Source: Glandiceps talaboti (taxonomy: Eukaryota; Hemichordata; Enteropneusta; Spengelidae). From it: DNA of 26,000 bases. How positions within the stretch are numbered: position 1 is the stretch's first letter; every line of letters begins with the position of its first letter. The translations under genes and the position numbers were made by a program. The notes under the pieces were generated by a model. It was not told where the DNA came from. It ran no database searches and saw nothing but the letters and a program-made list of their open reading frames with translations. Shown here in pieces: positions 19,401 through 24,975 of this stretch. The stretch covers positions 7,484,579 through 7,510,578 of the forward strand of contig NC_135568.1 in the NCBI RefSeq assembly GCF_964340395.1. Direction: 5' to 3'.

Positions 19401-21221
19401 GATCCTGCTGTGTTTATTTTGTCTCTGTTATTGTTAGTCTAGAGTTAAAATATGTCTAGCTCTGTGTCAAAAACATAATGTCCTATGTGTGATACACCAA
19501 GCCTACATCATTTTAGCTATATACAACTGGAAATCAAACCAGTTTTCAGCTAACACAAACTAAAACTATTTGTTGCATCGTGTTGATATATACGCTTATA
19601 ATGAACATTCATTAATTTACACTAACTGTAGGGGGACATCTCTAATAGCAAGTTTCCTCAAGTGTCTACACATTCAACCTCATTCAGTGTTTACACTATT
19701 TACACTCACATTAGGGTGGCATCTCTGATAGCAAGTTTTCCTCAAGTGGCTACACATTCAATCTCATTCAGTGTTTACACTATTTACACTCAGAGTAGGG
19801 TGGTATCTCTGATAGCAAGTTTTCCTCAAGTGGCTACACATTCAACCTCATTCAATGTTTACACTATTTACACACACATTAGGGTGGCATCTCTGATAGC
19901 AAGTTTTCCTCAAGTGGCTGTTCATTCAACCTCATTCACTGTTTACACTATTTACACACACAGTAGGGTGGCATCTCTAATAGCAAGTTTCCTTAAGTGT
20001 CTGCACATTCAACCTCATTCAGTTTTCTCCATATTTTGACTATCGGGTAATACGGTAATATCCATATAACCAAGACACCCTATCACCCACTTGTGTAATC
20101 TACCACATTGAATAACTAATGGTTTTCGTTAGTGACAGAGTGTTTTTCTTAGTCAGCTGAAAGCTGGCTTTCTGCTGTTATGAATGCAGTGTTTCCATGT
20201 CTACAATTTAGAATTTAGCTGTGTTTTGGTTAAAAGACAGTGATGATAACAAAGAATGTGAACTGTCTATACATATAATGTAAGGAGAAATCTTATACCC
20301 ATTTACACTTCTGACTAGTCATAGTCAGAGGAATATACCCACACATCTAGTAATACCCACACCCCTCTCTAACTATCATAATTATGTAGTTATGAATTCA
20401 GTTAAGAATGTTAGTTATGAATATTAGTAAATAGTGCACCTGGCTTTCATTTCATCAAACTTAACTGCTAACTTTCTGATTATTTAAATTTGTGTGAGCA
20501 ATGACGAGACTAACAGATATTTCTTCTTTGAATTGATTCAGGGCTGGGTTGGTGAATATATTAATCATATGCAAGGTTTAGATTTTATTGTGAATTTTGT
20601 CAAAGGAAGAGTACCAGCAGATAAAATCAAAGTAAGTAATTCCATTGATGGGTGAAACCTTGTGTACACTCTTTTACATAACAAGAATACCCTATGTTCC
20701 TTTTTAATAAAAGACATTATACCATGCATGAGCCAGGTTCAACAAAAAAGTATGGAATATATATTCTAGTCGCTCTACATCACACGTCTATGTCACTTGT
20801 TCTGCTGTGTCTGAAGTGTGAGACAAAATGTGCAAATTTGCCATTACTTTCCCCGATTTCTTTTTTATATTACTGGCACTGGTATAATTATGTTATTCTC
20901 CAATATTTTTCCTCATTCAGCCAGAAAATACTTGTGACCTAATGGTTGTCACTACTCGTCTACCAACTCGTAGTGACAAAGCCCCCTTAGGTCACTCATA
21001 TTTTCCTTGGCTGAATGGAGAAAAATATTGGGGAATAAAATTTAATTATATAAGTATGATATAAAAATATGCATACATGTGCATGTGTGAAATAAAAAGA
21101 TTGTCAGACAAATACACACTCTGTGTATAGTGATTAATCAAACACACTCAAAGAAGAGAAAAGTGACTAATTCACTAATATATTTCTTTTTCAGAAAAAG
21201 ACACCAAAAGATGAGCTCTAG
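3131..21221 (+). CDS. DNAJC10: DNAJC10/ERdj5 homologue, complete CDS in 19 exons
   Basis: Spliced gene, 2463 nt including stop, 820 residues. Coding exons: 3131-3355, 4424-4592, 5091-5141, 5960-6042, 6528-6653, 9227-9317, 9998-10158, 10606-10734, 11279-11368, 11664-11786, 13881-13995, 14204-14340, 15503-15721, 16350-16505, 16643-16776, 17892-18096, 18979-19110, 20542-20631, 21195-21221. Every intron is GT-AG and every phase matches. Domain order: hydrophobic signal (about residues 18-40), J domain (about 42-107, HPD 70-72), Trx1 with CHHC (167-170), two thioredoxin-like domains lacking CXXC (about 245-455), Trx2 CPPC (502-505), Trx3 CGPC (610-613), Trx4 CGPC (723-726), C-terminal KDEL (817-820). 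This is the ERdj5 architecture. Known for the family: an ER-lumen disulfide reductase that recruits BiP through its J domain and helps reduce misfolded proteins for ER-associated degradation; that function here is by homology. Start: the first ATG after an in-frame TAG at 3101, with purine at -3 and G at +4; Met12 is an alternative giving a more usual signal peptide. Identity is very secure; the exact isoform at exon 9 is not. Confidence -1.
3371..3786. repeat. intron 1: 65-98-bp tandem repeat with inverted terminal copy
   Basis: Four direct copies starting ATGGAATAAAT(A)GCGTTGACT at 3378, 3476, 3546 and 3611, with ATGAAGTGAGCTACGGAAAG inside, then an inverted copy GCAAAGTCAACGCTATTCAT at 3762-3786. 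The inverted end suggests a fold-back element whose left arm has been amplified. Confidence -1.
3856..4300. repeat. intron 1: diverged direct repeat pair and MITE fragment
   Basis: The segment at about 3856-3932 (ACCTGCAATTTAATC, TCACAATTTTATATCACAT) recurs at about 4222-4290 (ACCTGCAAATTAACC, TCACAATTTTATACCACAT). Between them, 4092-4150 resembles the left arm of fold-back family C (TATTATTCTCAATATTTTC). Confidence -1.
4424..4592 (+). CDS. DNAJC10: coding exon 2: second half of J domain and linker
   Basis: Residues 76-131 plus one base of 132. The [19 protein letters not shown] segment is J helix III and [13 protein letters not shown] helix IV; the [12 protein letters not shown] linker closely resembles the DNAJC10 linker. 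Acceptor TTCTAG at 4418-4423, donor GTAAGT at 4593. A degenerate second copy of the donor region lies 56 bp downstream. Confidence -1.
4574..4665 (+). repeat. decayed tandem duplicate of the exon 2 donor region
   Basis: The exon 2 end plus donor (AAACTGAATTCGGTAAGTTGAA) is followed 56 bp later by AAACTGAATTTGATAAGTTGAA. The copy has GA where GT should be, so it cannot act as a GT donor. Confidence -1.
5091..5141 (+). CDS. DNAJC10: coding exon 3: linker into Trx1
   Basis: A 51-nt microexon, residues 132-148 plus one base of 149 ([17 protein letters not shown]), with acceptor CATTCAG and donor GTAAGTCT. The motif YDxDPEVVTL matches the family immediately before the first thioredoxin domain. 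Phase 1 at both ends, so skipping it would keep the frame. Confidence -1.
5384..5650. repeat. intron 3: 21-bp minisatellite, about 12-13 copies
   Basis: Consensus GACAGTATGTTGTGTTATGGT with variants in the last six bases. Being a multiple of three it leaves long spurious reading frames on both strands. It lies wholly within an intron, 310 bp before exon 4. Confidence -1.
5960..6042 (+). CDS. DNAJC10: coding exon 4: Trx1 active site (CHHC)
   Basis: Residues 149-176. [11 protein letters not shown] is the beta strand leading into the active site CHHC at 167-170, followed by HDLAPT. Vertebrate ERdj5 has CSHC here as I recall. Acceptor TTTCAG, donor GTAAGTTA at 6043; the exon end plus donor is tandemly duplicated 53 bp downstream. 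Confidence -1.
6025..6180 (+). repeat. intron 4: tandem copies of exon 4 end plus donor
   Basis: CATGACTTGGCACCTACA|GTAAGTTA at 6025 is repeated exactly at 6078-6103, giving a second donor at 6096; a third copy (GGCACCCACATTAAGTT near 6134) has lost the GT. Further degraded CATGACTTGGC/CATGACTTAGC words run to about 6460. Use of the second donor would add GTA AGT TAA, an immediate stop. Confidence -1.
6528..6653 (+). CDS. DNAJC10: coding exon 5: rest of Trx1 core
   Basis: Residues 177-218, exactly 42 codons, phase 0 at both ends. Begins [10 protein letters not shown] and includes RIGAVNC (Cys195), a second Cys at 202, and QYPT with the cis-proline at 211. The paired cysteines after the active site recur in all the active thioredoxin domains of this protein. 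Confidence -1.
6654..8129. other. intron 5, first part: diverged 70-80-bp repeats
   Basis: At 6990-7330 there are about five diverged units with GACAGTCAAAATAGAACAAG, a TTATTCTC word and GTACCTGTAAGT. No exon is recognised; the surrounding protein sequence joins without gap between exons 5 and 6. Confidence -1.
8130..8493. repeat. intron 5: 46-48-bp minisatellite, eight copies
   Basis: Units start at 8141, 8189, 8235, 8281, 8327, 8373, 8421 and 8467. Core GTAACAATACTGTATAGGAA, then CTAGACTGTGAGTGAAGGTGTAAATC. Two-bp insertions (TA/TG after CTAGA) account for the 48-bp units. No spacers, so not a CRISPR. Confidence -1.
8689..9024 (-). mobile_element. family B inverted-repeat element in intron 5
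   Basis: Begins AGCTAAAATGATGTGGGCTTGG and ends with the inverse CCAAGCCTACATCATTTTAGCT, arms about 40 bp. Internal sequence (CTCTAGACTAACAATAA, CAGGATCCTG, CAATCACATTGAACA) is the reverse complement of that in the copy at 19141-19518. Direct repeats near 8568 and 9061 (TGTATTCTA and TACAGAAAC words) flank it more loosely. Class not determined. Confidence -1.
9227..9317 (+). CDS. DNAJC10: coding exon 6: end of Trx1, linker to Trxb1
   Basis: Residues 219-248 plus one base of 249. KEFYTGAKT is the last beta strand region and [19 protein letters not shown] the C-terminal helix of Trx1, similar to the VKYHGDRS and VRSTVTELW region of human DNAJC10. Preceded by the longest intron (2573 bp). Confidence -1.
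9370..9960. repeat. intron 6: dispersed repeat shared with intron 17
   Basis: ACACAAACTAAAACTATT at about 9570 recurs at 19554; GATAGATTACACAAGTGGGTGATGG at 9599 recurs inverted near 20080 (TATCACCCACTTGTGTAATC). GCTGAAAGCT at 9823 and 20158 is a further match. Class unknown. Confidence -1.
9998..10158 (+). CDS. DNAJC10: coding exon 7: Trxb1 (redox-inactive domain), first part
   Basis: Residues 249-302. [22 protein letters not shown] aligns with the start of the non-catalytic thioredoxin-like domain: a single cysteine where a CXXC would lie. Acidic GSGDEDTAD insert region. Acceptor CCTACAG, donor GTAAGTGT at 10159. Confidence -1.
10395..10436. repeat. intron 7: (CA)n microsatellite
   Basis: About 21 CA units, with interrupted CACACAGACAGACAG sequence on both sides. 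Lies about 170 bp before the exon 8 acceptor. Confidence -1.
10606..10734 (+). CDS. DNAJC10: coding exon 8: Trxb1, second part
   Basis: Residues 303-345, phase 0 at both ends. [21 protein letters not shown] corresponds to the strand and helix with conserved cysteine pair, with [10 protein letters not shown] replacing the cis-proline motif. Ends in a lysine-rich loop [12 protein letters not shown] before donor GTAAGTTT. Confidence -1.
11279..11368 (+). CDS. DNAJC10: coding exon 9: linker between Trxb1 and Trxb2, variable end
   Basis: Residues 346-375 using the first donor at 11369. [20 protein letters not shown] is the closing helix of Trxb1, followed by [10 protein letters not shown] leading into Trxb2. 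The first donor gives the length closest to the family. Seven more GTA donors follow at 24-bp steps, and the reading frame stays open through all of them, so the exon may be longer by multiples of eight codons. Confidence -1.
11345..11545 (+). repeat. 24-bp splice-donor minisatellite at exon 9 / intron 9
   Basis: Unit GTAAGTGGTGAGACAGAATT plus four variable bases (TAGG, GTGG or CAAG). Donor GT dinucleotides fall at 11369, 11393, 11417, 11441, 11465, 11489, 11513 (all GTAAGTGG) and 11537 (GTAAATGA). The unit is exactly eight codons, encoding VSGETE plus FR, VW, LW or FK. The copy at 11489 is preceded by CAAG and matches the metazoan donor consensus AAG|GTAAGT best. The frame remains open to TAA at 11621. 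Confidence -1.
11664..11786 (+). CDS. DNAJC10: coding exon 10: Trxb2 first part
   Basis: Residues 376-416, phase 0. [23 protein letters not shown] corresponds to the strand that precedes the lost active site of Trxb2; no CXXC. NSS is a potential N-glycosylation sequon. Acceptor TGTTTCAG, donor GTAAGTTT at 11787. Confidence -1.
11852..13238. mobile_element. non-autonomous TIR element with internal tandem arrays, intron 10
   Basis: Left end TAGCACAACTGAAC (11852-11865) is inverted at the right end (13225-13238) with 13 of 14 matches. The left end also folds on itself: 11852-11881 is a 14-bp stem with a TT loop and one mismatch. Inside are a (GT)n tract, four diverged units of about 130 bp with ATGCAAATTAGG and TTTTTGGTCAAAAACTTA, and a 114-115-bp array. 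Organisation resembles minisatellite-bearing elements of invertebrates; class not determined. No coding. Confidence -1.
12490..13165. repeat. 114-115-bp minisatellite, six copies
   Basis: The word ACCACGCCC recurs at 12507, 12621, 12735, 12850, 12964 and 13079, each within CCTAGCAACAAGACCACGCC and followed by CATAGCAACAGCCAAATGAT. Lies inside the TIR element of intron 10. Homogeneous units with no spacer structure. Confidence -1.
13319..13650 (-). mobile_element. tRNA-like SINE, minus strand, with trimerised head
   Basis: Read on the minus strand: three 78-bp units, each with GTTAGCTCAGTTGGTTTGAG (like a tRNA D arm/box A) and GGGTTCAATTC (like the T arm/box B), followed by a (CAT)n tail of about 85 bp. 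Unit starts on the plus strand mark GAATTGAACCC at 13410, 13488 and 13566. A tRNA-like head and simple-repeat tail fit a SINE. The anticodon stem is poorly paired, so it is not a functional tRNA. Confidence -1.
13881..13995 (+). CDS. DNAJC10: coding exon 11: Trxb2 second part
   Basis: Residues 417-454 plus one base of 455. [18 protein letters not shown] contains the family cysteine pair, and [18 protein letters not shown] matches the human segment ending YEIHHGKK. Follows a 2.1-kb intron; acceptor is TTTCAAG rather than the stronger TTTCAG. Confidence -1.
14110..14227 (+). repeat. duplicate of the exon 12 acceptor and exon start
   Basis: CTTTGCGTAG|GTCGTATGATGG at 14115-14136 repeats as CTTTGCATAG|GTCGTATGATGG at 14194-14215, offset 79 bp, identical through GCCCAAGACATTG. 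The upstream AG at 14123-14124 is a usable-looking acceptor but adds 79 nt, shifts the frame and reaches TGA at 14279. Confidence -1.
14204..14340 (+). CDS. DNAJC10: coding exon 12: Trxb2 helix and start of Trx2
   Basis: Residues 455-500. [14 protein letters not shown] is nearly the same as the human helix at this place (DILAFAKESVNSHV); then [11 protein letters not shown] runs up to the active site, whose CPPC is on the next exon. The acceptor and first 24 nt of this exon are duplicated 79 bp upstream. Confidence -1.
14757..15119. mobile_element. TTAA-flanked MITE, family A copy in intron 12
   Basis: Terminal inverted repeats GGCACAAGCTGAGTTTA (14766-14782) and AAACCTCAGCTTGTACC (15096-15112), with TTAA at both outer ends (14757-14760, 15116-15119). 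The interior matches the copy at 22758-23124 along its length (AATGTCAATGCATGC, CTTTCTATAACATT). TTAA target duplication is characteristic of piggyBac-type elements, so a piggyBac-derived MITE is the inference. Confidence -1.
15475..15494. repeat. (TA)n tract next to exon 13 acceptor
   Basis: A (TA)n run ending eight bases before the acceptor AG (15501-15502). It occupies the place of the pyrimidine tract, making this a weak-looking but apparently required splice site. Confidence -1.
15503..15721 (+). CDS. DNAJC10: coding exon 13: Trx2 active site (CPPC) and body
   Basis: Residues 501-573, the longest internal exon. [16 protein letters not shown] carries CPPC at 502-505; [14 protein letters not shown] the second cysteine pair (530, 537); SYPT the cis-proline (546); NNTT a sequon. 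CPPC is also the Trx2 motif of vertebrate ERdj5. The acceptor is preceded by a TA dinucleotide run instead of a pyrimidine tract. Confidence -1.
16020..16365 (+). repeat. fourfold tandem acceptor array before exon 14
   Basis: TTTGTTTCAG|GACAT(A/C)TTA occurs with exon-like starts at 16029, 16130, 16241 and 16350 (spacing 101, 111, 109), each followed by a CTAGTGGTAGAACTGA-type sequence; in between is CACCCTCTAGTGTTGAATACAGGAT. The last is the real exon. Reading on from 16029, 16130 or 16241 meets stops within 234, 24 and 66 nt. Confidence -1.
16350..16505 (+). CDS. DNAJC10: coding exon 14: start of Trx3 with CGPC
   Basis: Residues 574-625. [12 protein letters not shown] matches the domain linker, then [21 protein letters not shown] carries CGPC at 610-613. 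Vertebrate ERdj5 has CHPC in this domain as I recall. Donor is GTAAAA. The acceptor and exon start are the last of four tandem copies; the fourth was chosen because only it stays open to the active site. Confidence -1.
16643..16776 (+). CDS. DNAJC10: coding exon 15: rest of Trx3 core
   Basis: Residues 626-669 plus two bases of 670. [14 protein letters not shown] has the second cysteine pair (638, 645); SYPTIRLY the cis-proline (654). NGT at 628-630 is a sequon. The donor GTAAGTAC follows AAC, phase 2. Confidence -1.
16892..17170 (+). mobile_element. tRNA-derived SINE in intron 15
   Basis: GGTGGAGTGGTTAAGCCACTTG (16905-16926) resembles a tRNA D arm/box A and CAAGGTTTGATTAA (16946-16959) a box B. 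About 55 bp on, GCAGGTTTTCCCCTGGTGCTCCAG closely resembles a core I recall as widespread in animal SINEs. End at about 17170 is approximate. Confidence -1.
17299..17440. mobile_element. hAT-like MITE in intron 15 with perfect 8-bp duplication
   Basis: Flanked by TTCCTAGA at 17291-17298 and 17441-17448, identical. Terminal inverted repeats TAGTCTAGCTGCTAGACC and its inverse; subterminal arms continue the pairing (TTTCTTCTCAACACTGTTTC against GAACAGTGAGCAGAAAAG). Terminal sequence matches the 545-bp element at 495-1039, so the two are one family. Too short for coding. Confidence -1.
17450..17890. other. intron 15 remainder
   Basis: No exon or repeat family recognised. Short poly-A (17757) and poly-T runs. 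The reading frame joins across this intron in phase 2 with no residue missing. Confidence -1.
17892..18096 (+). CDS. DNAJC10: coding exon 16: end of Trx3 and Trx4 active site (CGPC)
   Basis: Residues 670-738. [20 protein letters not shown] matches the human stretch YNGWNRDAYSLRIW between Trx3 and Trx4. [14 protein letters not shown] carries CGPC at 723-726 with one extra Gly before PWCGPC relative to the usual YAPWCGPC. Acceptor TTTTCACAG, donor GTAAGTAC. Confidence -1.
18097..18978. other. intron 16, nothing notable
   Basis: 882 bp with GT-AG ends. An ORF continues 99 nt past the donor but has no family similarity. No recognisable repeat structure. Confidence -1.
18979..19110 (+). CDS. DNAJC10: coding exon 17: rest of Trx4 core
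   Basis: Residues 739-782, phase 0. [17 protein letters not shown] has the second cysteine pair (751, 758) and AYPSIRLY the cis-proline (767), then a basic loop [10 protein letters not shown] dispersed repeat begins only about 30 nt past the donor. Confidence -1.
19141..19518 (+). mobile_element. family B inverted-repeat element in intron 17
   Basis: Left arm GCTTGGTGTTTCACTCATGTGACAT, right arm ATACACCAAGCCTACATCATTTTAGCT. Interior words (ATGTTTTCATC, TCAATGTGATTGGG, GGATCCTG, GTTAGTCTAGAGTT) are the reverse complement of the copy at 8689-9024. Its left end is partly lost, starting about 30 bp after the exon 17 donor. Confidence -1.
19629..20036. repeat. intron 17: 84-bp minisatellite, five copies
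   Basis: Units begin TAGGGTGGCATCTCTGATAG at 19629, 19712, 19796, 19880 and 19964 (83, 84, 84, 84). Contains CAAGTTTTCCTCAAGTGGCT and TTTACACTATTTACACTCAC. The multiple-of-three period leaves a spurious 125-codon frame. Confidence -1.
20542..20631 (+). CDS. DNAJC10: coding exon 18: C-terminal helix of Trx4
   Basis: Residues 783-812, 30 codons, phase 0. [23 protein letters not shown] resembles the closing helix of the last thioredoxin domain, followed by a basic tail. Acceptor GATTCAG, donor GTAAGTAA at 20632. Confidence -1.
20883..21050. mobile_element. fold-back MITE, family C copy 2 in intron 18
   Basis: Arms of about 70 bp: TATAATTA and CCAATATTTTTCCTCATTCAGCCA pair with the inverse TGGCTGAATGGAGAAAAATATTGG and TAATTATA. 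At the centre TTGTCACTAC and GTAGTGACAA are perfectly inverted around CGTCTACCAACTC. Likely a long cruciform-forming element; no coding. Confidence -1.
21195..21221 (+). CDS. DNAJC10: coding exon 19: C-terminal KDEL and stop
   Basis: Eight codons encoding KKTPKDEL and then TAG. KDEL is the canonical ER-retrieval signal and shows the ORF ends where an ER-lumen protein should. Acceptor CTTTTTCAG is strong. Confidence -1.
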   Translation, partial: KKTPKDEL

Positions 21222-21510
21222 TCGTTTACACAAAGGTCGAAAAAAGAGTCAAGATTAGATAGTGGCAGTTTCCTACTAACAATATATTGACATCTACCCA
21301 TCAATCAAGAACTTGAAGAAGAAAGGGTGATCGTTTATCAGAAGGCTTGCTCTGTTCATATTTTGATAGTCAATTGTCATCATACTTTTCAAATCTTACA
21401 CCCCTCCAGGACACATTATACTGCCCTCACCCCCAGGAATAGCCAAAACCAGTGTAGTGTTAGTCAAACCCATTGAGAAATACACAATAAACAAAACATC
21501 CCACAATTCC
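21222..21510 (+). other. probable 3' UTR
   Basis: About 290 nt from the stop to just past the first AATAAA. The stretch has stops in all frames and a short partial match to the CACCCCTCTAG-type repeat found further downstream. The end is approximate because cleavage is inferred from the hexamer position. Confidence -1.
21486..21491 (+). terminator. candidate polyadenylation signal AATAAA
   Basis: Canonical AATAAA 265 nt after the stop codon, followed at about 20-45 nt by a U/GU-rich stretch (TTCCTTCTGTTTTGT). This is the nearest hexamer with a plausible downstream element; later AATAAA-like words could give longer 3' ends. Confidence -1.
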
Positions 21511-21825
21511 TTCTGTTTTGTATTCTCTGACTTTTCTTTCTGAATTCATCAGCTGAAAGTTGCGTAGGATTTTATGAATACTTTTCTGACTTGAATACTT
21601 AATTGTTGAAAAGTACTTTCTTTGTAGCATGTGTAATGGTTGGGTGTTAGTTCTTTTGTATGTTAATATTAAAACTTTATTTTTAATTATGTGAAAATAG
21701 TTAATGTTGGATGTTATTCAAATGTTTAGATGTATGGCTAATAGAGTGCGCTATCAAATAAGGAATAGCCAAGAATGTAAATCAAACAGATTTGTGGGTT
21801 ATTATTTTACTATGGAATAGCTTTA
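21511..21825. other. 3' flank, nothing recognised
   Basis: AT-rich sequence after the presumed polyadenylation site, with no coding similarity and no clear repeat. Confidence -1.
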
Positions 21826-21829
21826 AGGT

Positions 21830-22185
21830 TCTAGAAATACCCTCTAGGGATAGTCACTACCCCTCTAGGGATAGTCATACCCCTCTAGGAATAGCAACAC
21901 CCCTATATAGGCGTACCCTCACCCTCTACTCTAGTAATATCCACACCCCTCCAGTAATACCCACACCCCTCTAGAAATAGCCACACCCCTCTAGTAATAT
22001 TCACTTCTCTAGGAATGCCCACACCCCTCTAGTAATACTAGTATTCACTTCTCTAGAAATACCCACACCCCTCTTGAAATAGCCATACATGTATCCCTAT
22101 ATAAGCATACCCTCACCCCTCTAGCAATACCCACACCCCTCTAGGAATACTAACACCCCTCTAGGAATACTTGCATCCCAATATG
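21830..22185. repeat. 18-20-bp imperfect tandem repeat, about 16-18 units
   Basis: Core CACCCCTCTAGGAATAC with variants (AGTAATAC, AGAAATAGC). Scattered single units also occur at 20330-20370 and near 21400, so the array is probably a local expansion of a motif already around the gene's 3' end. Confidence -1.
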
Positions 22186-22352
22186 CATAACCGAACTGTC
22201 AAATTATGACAACTTGAGAATCTGTATACAAATGGCCATACCATTTTGAAAAAAAAAATGCTAATTTATTTTGAAATGTGTATGTATGCATTCTCCCTCT
22301 TTATTCACAAATAGTATGAATTGAGCCACAATGTTGAACCACTGATGTAATT

Positions 22353-22373
22353 GGGGGGGGGGGGGGGGGGGGG
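22353..22373. repeat. poly-G tract (21)
   Basis: Uninterrupted G run; could form G-quadruplex structure and is a likely point of sequencing error. Confidence -1.
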
Positions 22374-22757
22374 CTAGTTGTGACTTTGTAGTTGGAGTAT
22401 AGTTAGTGATATATTGATTGTTTATCATACATCACATAGTGAAACCTTTACATTATTAGTATTCCCAAAATCTTTCTTATTTTTGATCATTTGATATTGT
22501 TGATAATGATAATGTCTTGATAATATTGCCCCATATTTTGCCAACATTGAACATCAAATTTGATCTTTTAAGTGCTATGCAAATTTTAGTACTTGACAAA
22601 AAAAAAAAAACTTAAAATAATCAGAGTATAAAATGTCACTCCATACTTGTTCAAATTGCCTCTCTAATTTAAGTGTCATTATATTGACTTACCCTGTGAT
22701 GTGTATTTTCTCATTAAGAACCAATGTTGTTTTCTAAACCAAAACATTTCAAAAACT
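22374..22757. other. 3' flank AT-rich spacer
   Basis: No gene or repeat family identified between the poly-G run and the next MITE; one poly-A run at about 22599. Confidence -1.
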
Positions 22758-23124
22758 TTAACGTGGCACAAGCCGAGTTTATAAACCATTTACTCAATTG
22801 AAAATATTTTCATAAACCTCAAATAAACTTTATAATAGTATAATATTTAATAATGTCAATATATGCCTTCTATGACATTACAATTGCCTACTGGCATGAT
22901 AGCACAGTGGATTGCCTAGTATGGATGCCATTACATATTTTCAGTGATACGTATGAAAAATTACGTCATTGGATCATTTATATGTTATATCTTAATACCT
23001 GGTTGAGTTCAATCAGTTGCAAGTGATAGTTACGTATGCTTCAGTCAGTAGAATAGTATGGGTGACTTTTATATATGCAACATAAATCATCAAAAACATA
23101 CAAACTCAGCTTGTGCCTCATTAA
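22758..23124. mobile_element. TTAA-flanked MITE, family A copy in 3' flank
   Basis: Inverted repeats GGCACAAGCCGAGTTTA (from 22765) and AAACTCAGCTTGTGCC (23102-23117), outer TTAA at 22758-22761 and 23121-23124. Interior collinear with the copy at 14757-15119. No coding. Confidence -1.
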
Positions 23125-23640
23125 AAGTACAGTTTACTCCAGAATAACAACTAACACTGTACAAGTGTGTACATACGATGACATCATCAGGTTACAGAAA
23201 TGTACTGAAACCTTAATATACAGCAAACACTTTCTTAACTTAGAGGTAAACTTGTGTCAATATTGTTTTCCAAAACCAAACATGTCAAAAACATTTATTC
23301 CTATCATTTACTTTTAATAACTAACAAATCTACTTTTAATACTGTCATTCTACAAACCATGAATCATTCAATCAAAATTTAGTAGATACAGTATGCAACA
23401 GAAAACTTCCATTTCTTATGTAGATGCAGATTTGAGTCAACATCATTTTCCAAACCCTAATATTTCAAAAATCGTTTTTCTTTTAACAGCTGACACACAT
23501 CATCTGATTCCACACTGTACCTCTTTACTTCTATATTTACAAATTAGTTTGATTGTCATCCAGTCTATTTTTCTGTTTTATCCAAGAAACTTTAATTTTT
23601 ATTAGTATTTATATTTTAGCCACTAACTTATTCTTCTTTT
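23125..23640. other. 3' flank, weak direct repeat
   Basis: TGTCAATATTGTTTTCCAAAAC near 23255 and TCAACATCATTTTCCAAACC near 23436 form a diverged direct repeat about 180 bp apart. No gene recognised. Confidence -1.
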
Positions 23641-23647
23641 TTATTAT

Positions 23648-23707
23648 CTGTCAAATATTTTTAGAATTTTGTGAATTTTTTTTAGAATTTTGTGAAATAT
23701 TTGACAG
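23648..23707. repeat. 60-bp inverted repeat
   Basis: CTGTCAAATATTT (23648-23660) is perfectly inverted as AAATATTTGACAG (23695-23707), enclosing two direct copies of TTAGAATTTTGTGAA separated by a T run. Could fold as a 13-bp hairpin; function unknown. Confidence -1.
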
Positions 23708-23849
23708 TAATCAGTGGACACTGTTGCTATAATTAACATACAAATAGTTTTCTAGTCAGACACATAACTTGTAATGGCTATAGTTGTTACTTGGTTTCTA
23801 GCCTTTGTAGGAAACAATGTTAAGAGTACTAGTACAGGGTTTATATACT

Positions 23850-24180
23850 CGTGGAAATTCCTTGAAAGTCTCAAAATTTCGAACTATTTCTTGATATGGT
23901 GGAATTTCAAAGCACTGATTGTAAGTTCCGGAATTTCAAACTACTCATTGGAAGTTCCGGGATTTCAAAGCACTGATCCTTACCCTTGGTTTATACTCCA
24001 TTTCAAGACACAATAGTTCTTTTTATGATTCTCATTTGCAAGGAGAGGCTGACACTAAAGCACTTCTTGGAAGTTCTGGAATTTCAAATCACTACTTGAA
24101 AATCCATGGAATGTACAAGCATTTCTTGAAAGTCCTCGAATTTCAGCCAATTTCTTGTAAGTCAGGGAAAATTTTGAATA
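23850..24180. repeat. diverged 30-bp tandem repeat
   Basis: Repeated pattern GGAATTTCAAA, CACT, ACTTGAAAGTTCC in eight or so diverged units. Old minisatellite; no coding evidence. Confidence -1.
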
Positions 24181-24485
24181 ATTCTTACAAATTCGTGTAA
24201 TTTTATGAAATGATCGGTCGTGAATTGTTCAAAATTCCCAATAGCTGAAAAGACATCTTTCCATTGTACAATTTTGTGCCTGGAAATTTGTAGTAGTTGA
24301 GTCTAATAAGTTCATAACAAAAATGATTTATAATCTACTTGAAAATGAAGTGTTTTGAAAAAGTGTATGAACCCTGTAAATAATTTACATGTATATACTA
24401 TATTTATGTATCTTTTTATTGACCTTTAACATTTAACCTTTGACCTGATAGTGCCTTGCTGCTTATGACAACTTGTTAACAAATC

Positions 24486-24506
24486 GCACACACACACACA
24501 CACATA

Positions 24507-24550
<44 letters not shown>
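24486..24550. repeat. (CA)n microsatellite
   Basis: About 32 dinucleotides interrupted once by TACGCG. Confidence -1.
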
Positions 24551-24552
<2 letters not shown>

Positions 24553-24753
24553 ACTAAATAGTTTGTAGCAGATCACTTTTTACAATAAACTTTGTGATTA
24601 CATTTTTAGTAACTTAAATCATAGATGTTGGTGATCTCTCCAACATCAATACTTTGGCTTTGCATTTCTACATCAAAGTAACTTTGTTATCTTTGATCAC
24701 GGTTGCAAGAAAATATGGAAATGAAAAATAAAATGGAAAACAAAGTCTTGTTG

Positions 24754-24975
24754 TTAAGGTTGTAAGTCGGTAAAATCTACCTCAGTTCCCAAATCATTTT
24801 ACCCGGATTCCCTACCAGTTTTTGTTAAGAAGGTAAAATCTACTGGCATTCCCCAGTCATTTACCATGGTTCCCTACCAAAATTATGGTACATGGCGTGG
24901 AAAGCTTTACAAATTATACCAGATTTCACTCCTCTACTGTTAGTGTTCCCAAATCTTAGCAAAAACAGTTATCAA
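24754..24975. repeat. dispersed copy of the 70-bp repeat element
   Basis: GTTAAGGTTGTAAGTCGGTAAAATCTACC and a second shorter unit, then TTCCCTACCAAAATTATGGTAC, collinear with 1196-1440. Same orientation as the upstream copy. Confidence -1.

Noticed and set aside
19662-20039. 125-codon ORF
   Set aside because: Readthrough of an 84-bp tandem repeat inside intron 17; repetitive peptide with no family similarity.
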